Source of the DNA: Guillardia theta CCMP2712
Taxonomy: Eukaryota; Cryptophyceae; Pyrenomonadales; Geminigeraceae
DNA length: 56,486 bases
Direction of reading: 5' to 3'
NCBI RefSeq assembly: GCF_000315625.1
Contig: NW_005434442.1
Span: forward strand, 1 to 56,486
A program made the translations under genes and the position numbers. Numbering within the stretch: position 1 is the stretch's first letter; every line of letters starts with the position of its first letter. Below, in pieces: positions 38,381 through 50,704 of this stretch. The notes under the pieces are model-generated. The model had not been told where the DNA came from. It did no database searches and was given only the letters and a program-made list of their open reading frames with translations.

Positions 38381-41300
38381 TCACTTCTTCTTGCCTCCCT
38401 GCAGGGCGACAGTGAGAAAGACGCAGCACAGGGAATGGTGGAGACGAGCAGGAACCGACAAAGGAAAGCAACTGGAGCAGGGGAGGAGAAGGGGAGGACG
38501 GGAGGAGGAGGAGCAACATTCACCTTCTTCTTCTTAGGGGCAGCGCTTGCAGCCTGTTACATTGCAAGGGGGTCAGAGAGACGGCAACCTGGAGAGGGAG
38601 CGCACCTTTGCCTTGTTCTCCTCGTTCTTGAGCTTGTACTGGAAGAAGGAGTAGACGGTGTTCCTGGATCACACAACGACAGTCAGGTCAAGGAAGTCGC
38701 TTGTAAGCACGGTGAAAGCAGGAACGAGTCGGAGGGAGCTGAAGGAGGAGGAAGGAGACGCAGTTAGGTGGGGGAGAGACTGGATGGATGCTAACCGTCT
38801 GACTGCCTTGAGCATGTCCTGATACAGCTCGAAGCCCTCCTGCTGGAATTCAATGAAAGGGTCGCCCTTGTACGCGCGAAGTCCGATGAAATCCTTGAGG
38901 AAATCGATATCCTTGAGGTGCTGCTTCCAGAGAAGATCCACTTGCGTGAGGATGATGTACCTCTCGATCTCGAACGAGAAGCTCTCCTTCACCGCATCCA
39001 GCTCTCCCTCCTTCCTCTCCAGCACCTCCTCCACTTGCCTGCGGACCACCTGCCGCACTTCATCGCGAGACTTGAGGGCTGCGATATCCGAGTCCTTGAG
39101 CTGGATGCCGTCGAAGAACTGCGCGAGCTTGTTGGCGAGGCCTGAGGCGTCGAGTTTCCCTTCCTTGATGTAGTTGGGAACGATCTCCTCCGCCGTGTCC
39201 AGGCAGTACTCAAGGATGGTGTTGGACATGTAGTCCGAGTCCTCAGTGACGAACTTCTTCCTCATGCTGTAGATGGACTCTCTCTGCGATGAGAGGATCT
39301 CGTCGTACTTGAACATCTCCTTGCGGATCCCGTAGAAGTATTCCTCCACTCTCCTCTGCACCCCGTCAAGCGCGTCGCTCACTGACTTGGCCTCCAGCGG
39401 CATGTCCTCCTCCACCTTGAGCTTATCGAGCAGCCCGTCGATGGACGTCCCTCCGAACACCTGGAACAGACGGTCGTCGAGCGCGAGGAAGAAGCGCGAG
39501 CTGCCGGGGTCCCCCTGACGTCCAGCGCGTCCTCGAAGCTGCTGGTCGATCCTCCTGCTCTCATGCCTCTCCGTGCCGATGACGTGCAGACCTCCAAGGT
39601 CTTCTACCTCCTCCTTCTCCTTCTTGCATCGCACGTCGTACTCCTCCTTCACCACCCTGTAAGCCTCCCGCAGCTTCTCCAGATGGCTTCCCGCCTCCAC
39701 TGGCCCCGTCTCAGCCGCCACAGCAAGGAGAGACTCTACATCCAGCATGCTTGGGAGCGACCCAAGCGCCGACGCCGCCGCCTGCACAGCCTCGTCGATC
39801 TTGTTGACGGCCTGCTCGGAGAGCTCAGGCAGGGGGATGCAGGCTGGGTTCTGCTTGATCTCCATGGCCTCCTTGGACGGCAAGCCGTTCTTCTTGTCCA
39901 CAAGCGCAGGAGCCAACTTCTGCATGATGCGCTTCTTGGCGAAGAAACCGCTGTTGCCTCCCAAGAGAATGTCAGTTCCTCTTCCGGCCATGTTGGTCGC
40001 GATGGTGATGGCGAAGGCGCGTCCAGCCTGGGCGACGATCTCGTTTTCACGGGTCACGACCTCAGGCTTGGCGTTCAGAACCTCGTGCGGCACTTCGAGC
40101 TCCGTCATGAGCTTCGAGAGCTGCTCAGACGCTGCGATCGAGGTCGTTCCGATGAGGATCGGCTGTCCCTTGGTGTGTCTGCGCGCGATGTCGCCCATGA
40201 CGGCCTTCCACTTGCCTGCCTGTGTGCGGAACGTGGCGTCAGGGTTGTCTCGTCGAGCGACCGGGAGAGCCGTGGGGATCGAGAGAACTTCGAGCCCGTA
40301 AATATCGCCGAACTCCTTGGCCTCCGTCCTCGCTGTTCCTGTCATGCCAGAGAGCTTGGGGAAGAGGCGGAAGAAGGACTGGTAGGTGATGGAGGCGACA
40401 GTCTGGGTTTCGGACGAGGGCTTCAGCCCTTCCTTGGCCTCCACCGACTGATGCAGCCCGTTGCTCCACCGCCGGCCCTCGAGTACACGGCCAGTGAACT
40501 CATCGACGATCATGACCTCGTTGGCGCGCACGACGTACTGGACGTCCTTCTTGAAGAGAGACTTGGCCTTGAGGGCGTTGATGATGTAGGGAGACCAGGG
40601 ATCCTTGGGGTTGAACAGGTCCTTCACATTCAAGATCTTCTCCACATCCGAGAACCCTCGCTCAGTCAACGTGACACTTTGCGACTTCTCGTCAACCGTG
40701 TAGTGAACCTTCTCCTCCAGCACAGTCGCGATCTTGGCAGAGTTCGCGTACTTGGCAGCTGGAGCAGCAGTCTTCTCTGAGATGATCAAGGGAGTTCGTG
40801 CCTCGTCAATCATGATGCTGTCTGCCTCGTCTACAATGCAGAAGTTGAACGGGCGGGTAAGAACGATATCTTCGGGCTTGATCGCGAGGTTGTCGCGGAG
40901 GTAGTCGAAGCCGAGCTCTGAGTTGGTGACGTAGGTGATGTCGCAGCCGTAGTTGGCCCTGCGCTCCTCAGGCTTCATCTCTGCCTGGATCAGTCCGACA
41001 GTCAGGCCAAGGAAGCGATGGATCTGTCCCATGTTCTCAGCATCTCTCCTTGCCAGGTAGTCGTTCACAGTAACCACATGGACTCCCTTGCCAGAGAGCG
41101 CGTTCAGGTAGCTGGGCAGAGTCGCTACGAGCGTCTTGCCTTCTCCTGTCGCCATCTCCGCCAACTTCCTTTGGTGCAGCACCATGCCGCCCACCATCTG
41201 CACGTCATAGTGGCGGAGCTTGAGGACACGCCATGCAGCTTCGCGCACAACCGCAAAGGCTTCGTCGAGAATGTCTTCCTCAGTCTCTCCTTTTCGCAGC

Positions 41301-41692
41301 CTCTGCTGGAACTCCTGGGTCTTGGCTCGCAGCTGCTCGTCCGTCAGCTTTTCAATCTGCTCCTCGAGCACGTTGATCTTGCTCTCAACTCGCACGAGAA
41401 GCTCCTTCACAAACTTCTGGTTCTCCGGGGATCCGACTCCGAACACTACTCCTCCCTCACTCGTTGCCTCCTCTTTGCCCATTCCAAAGCTCTTCGCTAC
41501 CGTATCAAACAACCCCATCCTCAACCCTACGCTCCCCTGCCTCTGGCGCAGCCCAGGGATCGAGAAAGAGCGAGAAGCAAGGGAAGGGGTGAGCGAGGAG
41601 GATGCTAAAGCTCTTGAACGCGCCAGAGGAGGAGCATGCTGGAACGCCTCGACGCCTCCCAGCAGCAGCATGGCGACGGCTACCACCTGCAT
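38381..41692 (-). CDS. secA: Plastid-targeted SecA preprotein translocase ATPase
   Basis: Four exons (41692-38796, 38663-38606, 38553-38524, 38398-38381) give 1000 residues. The presequence is a signal peptide (to about residue 16) followed by FQHAPPLARS and an S/R/L-rich transit peptide; the mature part starts near MGLFDTVAKSFGMG (about 59). Motifs: Walker A MATGEGKT (180-187), TVNDYLARRD, DEADSIMIDEART (288-300), VDEFTGRVLEGRRWSNGLH, KLSGMTGTARTE, TNMAGRGTDILLGG, HESRRIDQQLRGRAGRQGDPG. Several stretches match the plant plastid SecA1 type rather than SecA2. SecA drives proteins through SecY into or across the thylakoid membrane. The small 3' exons restore the expected AVRRNTVYSFFQYK ending and a lysine-rich tail (PKKKKGGKKK). 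Secretory zinc-binding cysteines are absent, as in plant SecA. Confidence 0.93.
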
Positions 41693-42360
41693 GGCCGCTG
41701 CTTATGCCTTATTTGCCTTACTTTTTTAGGACAGAACCCTTTTAATTTTACTGCATTCTACCTAAATGAATTAAATCTGTTCTAAATAAGTGTCATTTCT
41801 GTTAAATTGCGCCGGGGAACATACAAGGATAAGCGAAATCCATATTGAATAACTACAAAGTGACCTAAAATTATAACTTAGTGGTTAATTCGAGTCGTGG
41901 CCGCCGTGGGCGGCCGAGTCGGGCCGGAGCCGGGCCGGGCGGCGCGGCGCCGGATCAGGCCGGGGCCCGGACCGTGCCGGCGTACCGATAGGACCGGCAC
42001 GGTCGCGCCCGGATTCGCCGGAGTCGGCGGACCGTCAGGCTCAGAGGCTCGGCCAGTCACTTCAGTGCCCGGCCCTCACCTGAGTCACTGACGACGCCAG
42101 GCGGCGTGCCCGAAAACTGATCAGAACGAGGACGTACGGTACTGTACAAGACACGGTCTCGGCCCCGCCCTGGAGTCCAATAGTGACCGTCGGACTACTA
42201 AGTTAACCGTTGAACCGGTCACGGGGTGGACCCGGCGCCGGGCCGGGGCCGTCCGGGCCGGGCCGGGGCCGTCCGGGCCGGGCCGGGCCCCGGGATTCAG
42301 GGAGGCAACAAACCTGAAGAAACGTGCTGATAAGCCCTGCGACATGCAGAGGATGTGACG
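41693..42360. other. SecA upstream region, then GC-rich repeat-like stretch
   Basis: 41700-41880 is AT-rich and probably holds the SecA promoter. 41885-42300 is strongly GC-rich with many GGCCGG, GGGCCC and CCGGGC motifs (for example the repeated GGCCGGGGCCGTCCGGGCC at 42242-42280), resembling the degenerate region at 48700-49700. No gene supported. Confidence 0.5.
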
Positions 42361-42484
42361 GAGCGAGGGAGGGAGAGCGAGGGAGCGAGGGAGCGAGGGA
42401 GCGAGGGAGCGAGGGAGCGAGGGAGCGAGGGAGCGAGGGAGCGAGGGAGCGAGGGAGCGAGGGAGCGAGGGAGCGAGGGAGCCG
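42361..42484. repeat. 8-bp tandem repeat (GAGGGAGC)n running into the gap
   Basis: About 14 copies of GAGGGAGC, ending at the run of N. The repeat very probably continues inside the gap and caused it. More irregular GAGGGAGCGA sequence follows at 42600-42700. Confidence 0.93.
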
Positions 42485-42584
42485 NNNNNNNNNNNNNNNN
42501 NNNNNNNNNNNNNNNNNNNNNNNNNNNNNNNNNNNNNNNNNNNNNNNNNNNNNNNNNNNNNNNNNNNNNNNNNNNNNNNNNNNN
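42485..42584. other. Assembly gap, 100 N
   Basis: Exactly 100 undetermined bases, the usual placeholder length, so the true size is unknown. Reading frames that run through it are meaningless. Confidence 0.99.
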
Positions 42585-43015
42585 ACCAAAGAGCAAGTGA
42601 GGGCGGGAGAGGAGAGTGAAGGGGGAGGGAGAGGGAGGGATTCAAGGAGGGAGCGAGGGAGCGAGAGGAGCGAGAGGAGAAGAGAGAGATGCGGCGGAAG
42701 GGGGAGTGGAGAAGAGTTGCGAAAACGAGGAAGGGATTGGACGGGTAGGGTGAAGAAATGAGCAAGCAATTCGAGTGAGGGACAAGAGACCAGATTGGAG
42801 CGACAAAACAGGTCAAATGCAGAGAAGGCGAGAGGGAAAGGTAGCAGTAGATCGAAGAGAGTCATGTGAAGATGACTGAGAGGCGGGTGTTGGAGTGGGA
42901 GGCCGAGAAAAGACAGAGGCAAAGGAAATGATTAGCAGGAACCCGGAGCAAGTGAAGTTTAGGGTGGCGATTAAGTGTTTGTGCTATCAGTTGTTTCCAA
43001 GGTTTCTGCCCTAAT

Positions 43016-43330
43016 ATGTCTGCAGGAAAGATGAACATTTCCAATTCATTAGCTTTTATCAAGTCCAACATCGCATGCATGCAGACTAGAAGCATGTCAG
43101 TCGTCAAAGTAGGAAAGACCATTCTAAGAAAGAACGTGCTCAAAGACATGGAATCCAAGAAACGCCGAATTCAACATGCGAGGGAAGCAAAGGCTAGGAA
43201 TGTGTCTGATCTAGACAAACATGTGCAACAAGCGTACAAGGTAAGCGACCTTGGGCCATGATATCATGTGAATGACAGCATAATGTGTGATCAGGAGTTG
43301 GAGCTTGAGAATGCAAAAGGAAACAAATGA
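43016..43330 (+). CDS. Small basic protein, 86 residues, unknown
   Basis: Two exons: 43016-43240, ending in the codons for KHVQQAYK at a GTAAGC donor, then ELELENAKGNK with the stop at 43328-43330. The N-terminus (KMNISNSLAFIKSNIACMQT) is uncharged apart from lysines, with hydroxylated and hydrophobic residues, and might be a mitochondrial presequence; the rest is a charged helix (KKRRIQHAREAKARNVSDLD). No family recognised. The ATG at 43016 is the first in frame after a stop. Confidence 0.5.
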
Positions 43331-43399
43331 AGTTTATGTACACCTGTAGTGGGTTTCTACTTATCTTTACAATCACAGCCTCCAAGGCAATAGTCTGTT

Positions 43400-46300
43400 C
43401 TAGGTAAAGCTTTCTTGAAGCTTTCGAAGCTGCTCCCTCATCTTCTCCGACTTCTCCTCTCCTTTTCTGACCATCATGATCGCTTTCGGGGCTCGCAGTC
43501 TCATCGTCTTCACAGCATGTTGGTAGAGCTCAATTACTCTCTCAACCTCGTCTTCCTTCTTTGAAAGTGTCGCCCGAGACAGCATGAGCTTGTGCTTCAA
43601 TCTCCTCACCTCATTGCTGCAGTCCGCCTCCTCCCTGCAGCCCTCCTGGTAGGACCTCGTCGCCTCCGCGAGCACTTGCGCCTCAACCGCCGGAAGCCTC
43701 CGCACGCTCTTGAGCTTGACTAACTTCTCCTCCACCTGCCGCTTCGCCTCCTCTGCTCGCGACTTGGCGGCAGCGGAGAGGTCGAGGAGCTTGTGGTGGG
43801 AGAGGACGAGGAGGCTGATCTCTTGCTGGACCTCTTCAAAGATCCTCGAGGTGTACTCCAGCAGGAACCCCAGGGCCGCCAGAGAGCCGAGCCCGCCGCA
43901 GGAGCTCCACCCTCGGAGGATAAACTGAGCTTCCTCCTTGTACTTGGTCAGACTCTCCCCGTGCAGACGGGCCAACCACACAAGGCAGGGCAGTCGGGCA
44001 GGATGAGACTTGCCCTGCAGCGTCGACGAGTGCTGGAGGCATCGGAGAACCACTCGAGAGCGATCCCGATGTTGCCCAGCCCCACGTGAGCTTCTCCCAA
44101 CCGCTCGCAAATGCTGGCCCGCAGGTCCGTCAGCCCCTCGGCTGCCTCACTGCTCATCAACTCCCGTGCCATCTGATACTTCTCCACCGCTTTCCACCCA
44201 GCTCGCATGCCCAGCAGGCTGTCTCCCATGCCCACCAGACACCTGGCGCAGAAGCCTGGGCTGTGATCCTCCCAAGCTCCTGTGACGGGGCTCTTGAAGG
44301 CGAGGAGGTGCCTGCAGACTGTGAAGGCTTTGTTCCAGTCTGACAGCGACTTGTCAAACTCTCCCAGCTCGTGGAGGATCTTCGCTCGCAGCTCCACATC
44401 TCAGGTCCCTGCATCCCCCCAAGCCGCTCCCTCATGCCGTCCAGCTGCTGCGAGGCCTCAGACAGCCCCAGCTGGAGGAACGTATGAGCAAGCTTCAAGT
44501 CATGGCGCAGCTTGTGGCTGCTCGCGGCGAGGAGGAGCGTCTGCACTAGACTTCTCCTGCTCGCGGCTGAGTCTTGCAGCACCTGAGAGCTCAGGGCTCG
44601 GTACAGGTAAGCATCCGCCTCGGCAAAGTCGCCGAGAGTCGTGTGAAGCGATGCGATGCGATGAGCTAGCATGGCAGCACAAGGGTCCAGCAAGTAGCCG
44701 TACTGACCTGAGGCAACCAGCGAGGCTTGCAAGCTCAGCTTGTTCAGTCGCAGAGCTGCCTCGTACCTCCCCTCAGCCTCCTTGAGTTCGGCTGCCACGG
44801 CCAGGGCCTGCGCGAGCATCTGGGCGCCGTCAAGGGGGTTCAAGGGAAGGGCGTGTAGCTCATCGGAGAGGTGCTGAAGAGCCGCTTGAACTCGCTCGTC
44901 GAGCTTCTCCTGACCTGAGCGAGTCAAGCAGGACGAGGTCTTGGCCAGCAGCACGTCGAACTTGAGGCGTTCCATCCTCCTGCTTCCTCCCTGCGACTTG
45001 ACTCTCGTCGCGTTGGCGTAGAGGCGGTCAAAGATTTCAATGGCGAGGTCAAGACAAACGCTGGAGGCGAGCAAGTCAGGGAGGGAGGAGAGGAGGGTGC
45101 TCATGCTGAGGAGAGCCCCAGTCAGCTCCACGTTCTTCTCCTCGCTCTCCTCGCGTGCCTCATGCCTCGCCACCAGCTCCTGCAGCGTCTGCAGGCTCCG
45201 CACGTGGTCTGACCGCTGAGCGTGATCGGCTGCGGTCCTCTGCAGCGCCAACCTGAGAAGACCCTCCGTCTCGTCGTTGCTGGGCGCCTGCCGAAGGATC
45301 TCCATGGTGAGAGTCTGACTGCTAAGGGTGGAGAGGGGGCTGAACGACGGGCGGAGGCGCTTGAAGGAGAGGACTTGAGACAGCAGAAACCTGACAGTGC
45401 GCACAGGAGGACGATGAGCGGGCATGTACTGCAGACACCACAGCAGGAGCAGCTTGAGGATGTCTCCTACCGCATGCTTAACCCGCTCCCCCACATTCAA
45501 GGTGTCACGTTGCAAGGCGGCAAGCTTAGAGGCGAGGTCAGGGGAGGAGGCAAATCGTGTGAAGGCTGCTTCCACCTGCCTCTCCAGGCTTCTGACCTCG
45601 CTTGGCACCGGCTCGCCTTGCAGGAAGGGAAAGTCCCTCGAGAAGCTGCTCAAGTCATCGAAGGGACGCTGGTCGTCGGGAGCGGATCCTGATAGGTCGC
45701 GAGCTCGTAGAGAGTCTTCATGCTGCTGCGAGTTAAAGTTTGACAGGGCTCCGCGCATTACCACAGCATGCTCCCCCGTGCAATACAGGAGATCTCGTCT
45801 CAGCCGCGAGTATGCCTCCTCCGGCAAGTGAAAGTCTCGTCTCAGCAGCTGTTGGAGGTAAGCGACGGTTTCACTCTTATCCCCAGTAAGAATGACCTGC
45901 ATGAGCTGACTGGTGTGTTCTCTTACCGTCACTTGCTCGCTGCTCAAGGCTTCTTCGAGGGATGCGATGGAGGCTTCTTCTATTCGCATCTTCGCCGACA
46001 AGTCATCCCTCCGCCCTTCCAGCTCAGCCATGCTTGCTTCCATCTCCTTCGATCTGTGTGACAGCCTGTGCACATCCACCAAGGTTGCGATCCAGCGGCT
46101 GTAGGTGAGGATGGCAGGGGAGGGCTGGGGGTCCGTGTCGTTAGCAGCAGCGTTCAACTTGTCGAGGCTTCGCTTCAGACTATCAGACAAGTGCAAGCTG
46201 TCTGCAGGATTATGAGCAATGAGCTCTCGTAGAACTTCTTCGGTGAAGATCGACATGTGCGGTTGTTGGTTTGTCTTGCCTGCTTCTTGCAGGATGATTC

Positions 46301-48485
46301 TCAAGGTGTGCTTCAGTGACGCGATACGAGGATTCTCTTCTGACATGCTGGCTTGTTTCAGGTTTTTCTTATCGAGTCGCTTCAAGCTTTCTGTCGCTTC
46401 TTGCCACATCAACTTTGCTGAATCGCTTGCCCTCGCACATTCATCCTCCAGCAACGACAGCTCTGCCTGCACCTGCCGCTGGTTTGCCTCCTCCGCAGCT
46501 TGTCTGCTTCGTCTCTGAACCACATCCTGGTGGGCGTCAGCGAGCAGCGAGAGCGACAAGTCCACGTCATATCCTTGGGCGTACAACTTTCGTTGGAACG
46601 CGGAGTACCCAAGCTTCTTCATGTCTTCAAGGACTCCCATGGCGTAAAGAACAGTCGTAGCCCATCCCCAGCTATCGCTGAGCTGCGAGGGGGCATGATC
46701 GGATGGAAGTGGAGGGTCGACGCAATCGTCTTCTTTCCAGAAGCAGGCCTGGCCTCCCGAGGAAGCACTCAGAGGGTTGTGAACTTGCTCGGGCGACCAG
46801 AACCCTGGGGTTCCGCGTTTCGTCGCATCGTCGTCAGAGAGGCACATGGAGGAGCTGAAGTCGCAAAGCTTAGCGGTGAAGTCCAGGAGCGACTCAGAGA
46901 CTCGGTCGCTGATTGCCAGCAGCACGTTGTCGGGCTTCACGTCCAGGTGCATCATGGCATGATCATGCACGTGCTCCAGCCCAGCCGCGAGCTGCCAAGC
47001 GAGCACAAGGATGCAGTCGGACTGTTGGGAGGGGGACAGCGGAGACTCCTTGAGGCTTCGCCTGAAGGCTCGCAGAGAGACGCTCTCGTGGTAGTCGACC
47101 AAGAACATGCATGAACTCACAGGCATGATCAAGTGCAGTACATTGACGTGCGAGGGACAGGCCAACCACCTGGCGCTGCTTGAAAGGGTCCTCATCGTTC
47201 TTGGAATGATTCGCAAACCAACCTTCGCTTCTGACCTTCCCAGTCTCCCGATGTGAACTGGCACGATGTCGTTGTTGAGAAACGCGGGTTTCAACGAGCT
47301 CATTCCCTGCAGCCATGGATGTCTTGTGGTGAAATGGCTTGTGATCGCCTGCGGCAACCGCTGCATGTCTACGACCACCTTCACGTCGATCACTCCCTCT
47401 GCCTCGTCGATCTCTCCGAGATGACTTTCAAGAGGTTTGTAGGAAGCCTTCACTGCACTCGCTCCCTTCACTCTGTATGAGAACGTGAAGGGGTACCAGG
47501 AGGGCAACAGGCATGCACGTGCTACAATCTTTCCCAGCTCTTGTGTTGTCGTCCCAGCAGACGCTTCCAAGGTTGACAGGTAGGCCGGAGCATCAGAGAA
47601 CCCTGCCAAGTGCGAGAGATTGACAGAGGAGGCAGCAGCCTGAAAGCCAACCTGAAGGAAACTGCGAGCAGAAGACAAGACAGGAAAGCCTTGGACGCCC
47701 TCCAGGTCAGGCCCTTGCTTGACATCTCCTGGAAACTTGACGCATTTGATTTTTCTAATGTTCGACGAGATATTGTATCTCTCCTGGAAATGGAAGGTAA
47801 TGCTTTGATCCGTGGAGACTTTAGAATCGTATCGATAAGATTTCTCAATCCAAGAGTCTTGGACAATCTTGACAGGAAGAGTGATTCTGTTTTGGTCTAT
47901 CTTGATGAATGCGAATCTTTCAAACTCAAGATTCAGCTGCAGCGTCGCTTCTCTTGTCTCCTCCACCCATTGAGGATCAAAGGAGGATCTTGGGATCTCA
48001 AGGACCAAGGGAACCTCGTCGGGTACAGCAGCAGCATCGGCCATGTAACAAGCATCGAAGCTGCTCCTGTGACTCACCTGTGAGCTTGAGCTTGCTTTCA
48101 GAAACAAGAAGAGCTCAACTACCTCCTCAAACCCCAGGCTCCCGCTCTTGTCTGTGTCGAAGGCTTCCATCACCGCTTCAAACTCCTGCGGCGAAATCGA
48201 AAGGCCATATCGACTAAGGGCGCTCTGAACTTCATCTGGGGTGAGCGATCCACTGTTGTCTTCATCAAAACTCTGAAACATCGATCGAATCGACTGAATT
48301 TCTTGTAGCTTCATACCTCGTAGAGACAGATGAAACAGCTTCGGTTGCGAGATCCCATACTGCTCGTGCTCTATTCCTTGGAGTTCTGAGGAACTGATTG
48401 CATCGCAACATGTGAATTCTTCTACTCTGATTCTGATAGGATCGAAGATGCAAATGTCCCGAAGTCTTGTATCGATCGAGGCCAT
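43400..48485 (-). CDS. EF-hand / protein kinase-like / TPR multidomain protein (two frame breaks)
   Basis: About 1,700 residues on the minus strand from the ATG at 48485 (MASIDTRLRDICIF); open codons upstream lack an ATG. Order: two EF-hands with good calcium loops (DEDNSGSLTPDE, DTDKSGSLGFEE); a long unknown region; a protein kinase-like catalytic lobe with HLDVKPDNVLL (HRD loop), CDFSSS (DFS instead of DFG) and GTPGFWSPEQ (SPE instead of APE); coiled coil; then TPR-like helical pairs to a coiled-coil end (KMREQLRKLQESFT). The DFG glycine is missing and the N-lobe lysine is not obvious, so the kinase may be weak or inactive. The frame breaks near 44402 and near 44035 each need one extra base to restore a good TPR-like helical repeat; no intron fits. 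Confidence 0.7.
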
Positions 48486-48542
48486 TTCCTTCAGCAGGTA
48501 GTTGAAGCAAACCTTCAAAATTGAACAAGTCTGAAGAAGCAC

Positions 48543-50704
48543 CCCTACCGCTCTCCAATGTCATGAAAGCTCAAGGCCCCATTCAGAATGTGTCTCGACT
48601 TCAGGGATGAGAGGAGGAGGGGACGAGGGGAGGGATACTTCCCAGGTCTTGCTCTTCATCATGCGATCACTTCGGTATCTCCCTCGCTCTCTTGATATCA
48701 AAGCTGCTACCAGCCCTCACCAGCCGCATCCTAGAGTAGGTTCGGTCGACGGTCGTTTCGGCTGGGGACTCAGGCGGGCTCGGCAGCTCGTATTACGCAG
48801 GTATTACCGTACGTTCGGATGAGTCCGAGCCTCATAGGCTTGGCGTTGCCCGGGCTGGCCACAGATCTGTCCGATCACCGTGGCACAGTACTAGCCTTAT
48901 ACCGAACCGTACCGTTAACGGTCATCCCAGGCGGCTCTCCTCCTCAGTAACCGTGAACGAGTCACGGGGTACCTTGCAGTGTATCTTCGATCAAAGAAAA
49001 GCACAGCGGCAAGTTGCCAGGCTTTTCCGGCCGGGTGCTGCTATGAATGAAAGATATAGGCAAGAAATTTTCAGTGTTTTCGAACTTTGGAAGGACCTGA
49101 GGCCCCGGGCCGGGTCCGATCCCCCGGTTCATGACGCCGTCACAGTGAAGTTTCGAGTCATCATCCCGGAGTCCCGCAGTTCCAAGTGGGACGGGTACCC
49201 TCCTTTAAGATGCCGCAGTGCCAGCGGCCGAAGCGGCGTGCCAGTGACTGATTTGAACTTGAGCGGCCAAGCCGCAAACCTAGCAATGCCTAGCCTAGCA
49301 GTAACTCGGACGGTTACAGGGCGCGGATGAGACTCTCATCCGATCCGAGTGGCTTGAAGCCTTGAATGTTGAACTCAGTCGAGACTCAGGCTTGAATACT
49401 AGTATGATGATAAGAATCGCTTGATGGCGTCCGATCTTCAGCATCGGTGACAGTCCGAGCCGAGCCGCACGCTACTACAAGCCTTTTACTCAAAGTTAAC
49501 TGAGTCAAAAATCAGTGCAATCCTTGAAGCCTCCTCTACCGTAGCCGTACTCTCCTGATTATATCGTCGTACTCAGCGATTTTTAACTTAACTTTGCCAA
49601 GTACTGCGGGGGTCCCCAGTTCACTGAGTCAAACCCGCCTACATAATACAAGGATACTAATCAGTGACGGGCCCTCGGACTCATCCCGGCGGGCCCCGGA
49701 ATGCTGCTGAGCTTCCGGCGGACGAGGATCAGGTTTGTTCCTGCCACGGTCTGGTGCTCAACTGACCAAGGGGACGTGATGAAGACGTGACAGGGACGTG
49801 TCATTAGTTGTATGGGGGACGCTAGAGCCCACGTGACCCCATTGTCTTTTTGCGCAGGGGGATGTGACCAGGGTGAGGGGGGACGTGAAAGGGCTGGAGG
49901 GAGGGCAACCGGAGGTCCGCGGGGTCATTTACATCGCAACTGGTCGTGAACCCCCCTGATGAGTATGATGACAGGGGGTGGGGTCAGCAGGTATTTCTAG
50001 AAATTGGGTAACGTGACAGGGTCATGCACTCTAAAGACTTCTAGAACCCCTGGTACCTCTGCTAGCCCATGGCAATGGCCCTCACTTCAATAGGAGAAAC
50101 GGGGGGGTGGTAGTGCACCGGAGCGCCGGTGGTTATGATCTTCTTACCCTACCCGCCCCCCCCCCCCTCCAGGTAGTGGTGAGACCCCTGCACCCCCAGG
50201 CCCTGTGCTGACCCTACCCTACCCACGACCTTCAAAAATGCAATCGTGAGTTGCTCATGGAACCCCCTTCAGCCCCAATCACCACCCGTGGACCCCTTCA
50301 TCTCCCTGCAAGTACCCCACCACTTTGTTTTGCCTCCGCCTGCTTTACAGTGTTGCTTTCATGCAACCCGTGACACCTACCCCACCTCCTTCTTGCTTCC
50401 CAGCACTCATCTTATCAAGCACCCCACCTCCCCCATTAATGCTAGGTTGTACCGGTCATTTTACCGGTCAGATAGGAACCCCACCCCCTCCCCAGTTAGG
50501 CCAGTCAGATCCCCCAGAAATTCGTCCCGTCTGTCTTGTCCCTGACAAAATAAAAAGCTGCTTGCTCCCCCCACCGTGCTCCATCGCCTCCTCCTCTGCC
50601 CTCTCCTGCTCCATCCTCTCGCTTCATCCCATCGCCTTCCTACGTTCATCCTCCCTTCCTCTTCCTTCCCTCTTTCTCTGTGACCCTGAGAAACACCTGC
50701 CAAC
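48543..50704. other. Long intergenic region with degenerate dispersed repeats
   Basis: No gene supported. 48700-49700 is a degenerate repeat-like stretch. At about 49490-49605 two arms in inverted orientation (CAAAGTTAACTGAGTCAAAA and its partner TTTTTAACTTAACTTTG) enclose roughly 60 bases, like a short inverted-repeat element. 49780-50010 is G-rich on the plus strand with several GGGGACGTGA motifs. A C-run of about 13 lies at 50157-50170. 50250-50700 is C/T-rich and probably contains the ABC transporter promoter. Confidence 0.5.

Noticed and set aside
39563-40780. 405-residue open frame antisense to SecA
   Set aside because: It lies wholly inside the strongly conserved SecA exon on the other strand, its protein is rich in R/L/H/D as expected for a shadow frame of GC-biased codons, and it has no recognisable motif.
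42121-42922. Frames of 231 and 239 residues across the N gap
   Set aside because: They include 34 undetermined codons and 8-bp repeat translations (SLPRSLAP); not evidence of a gene.
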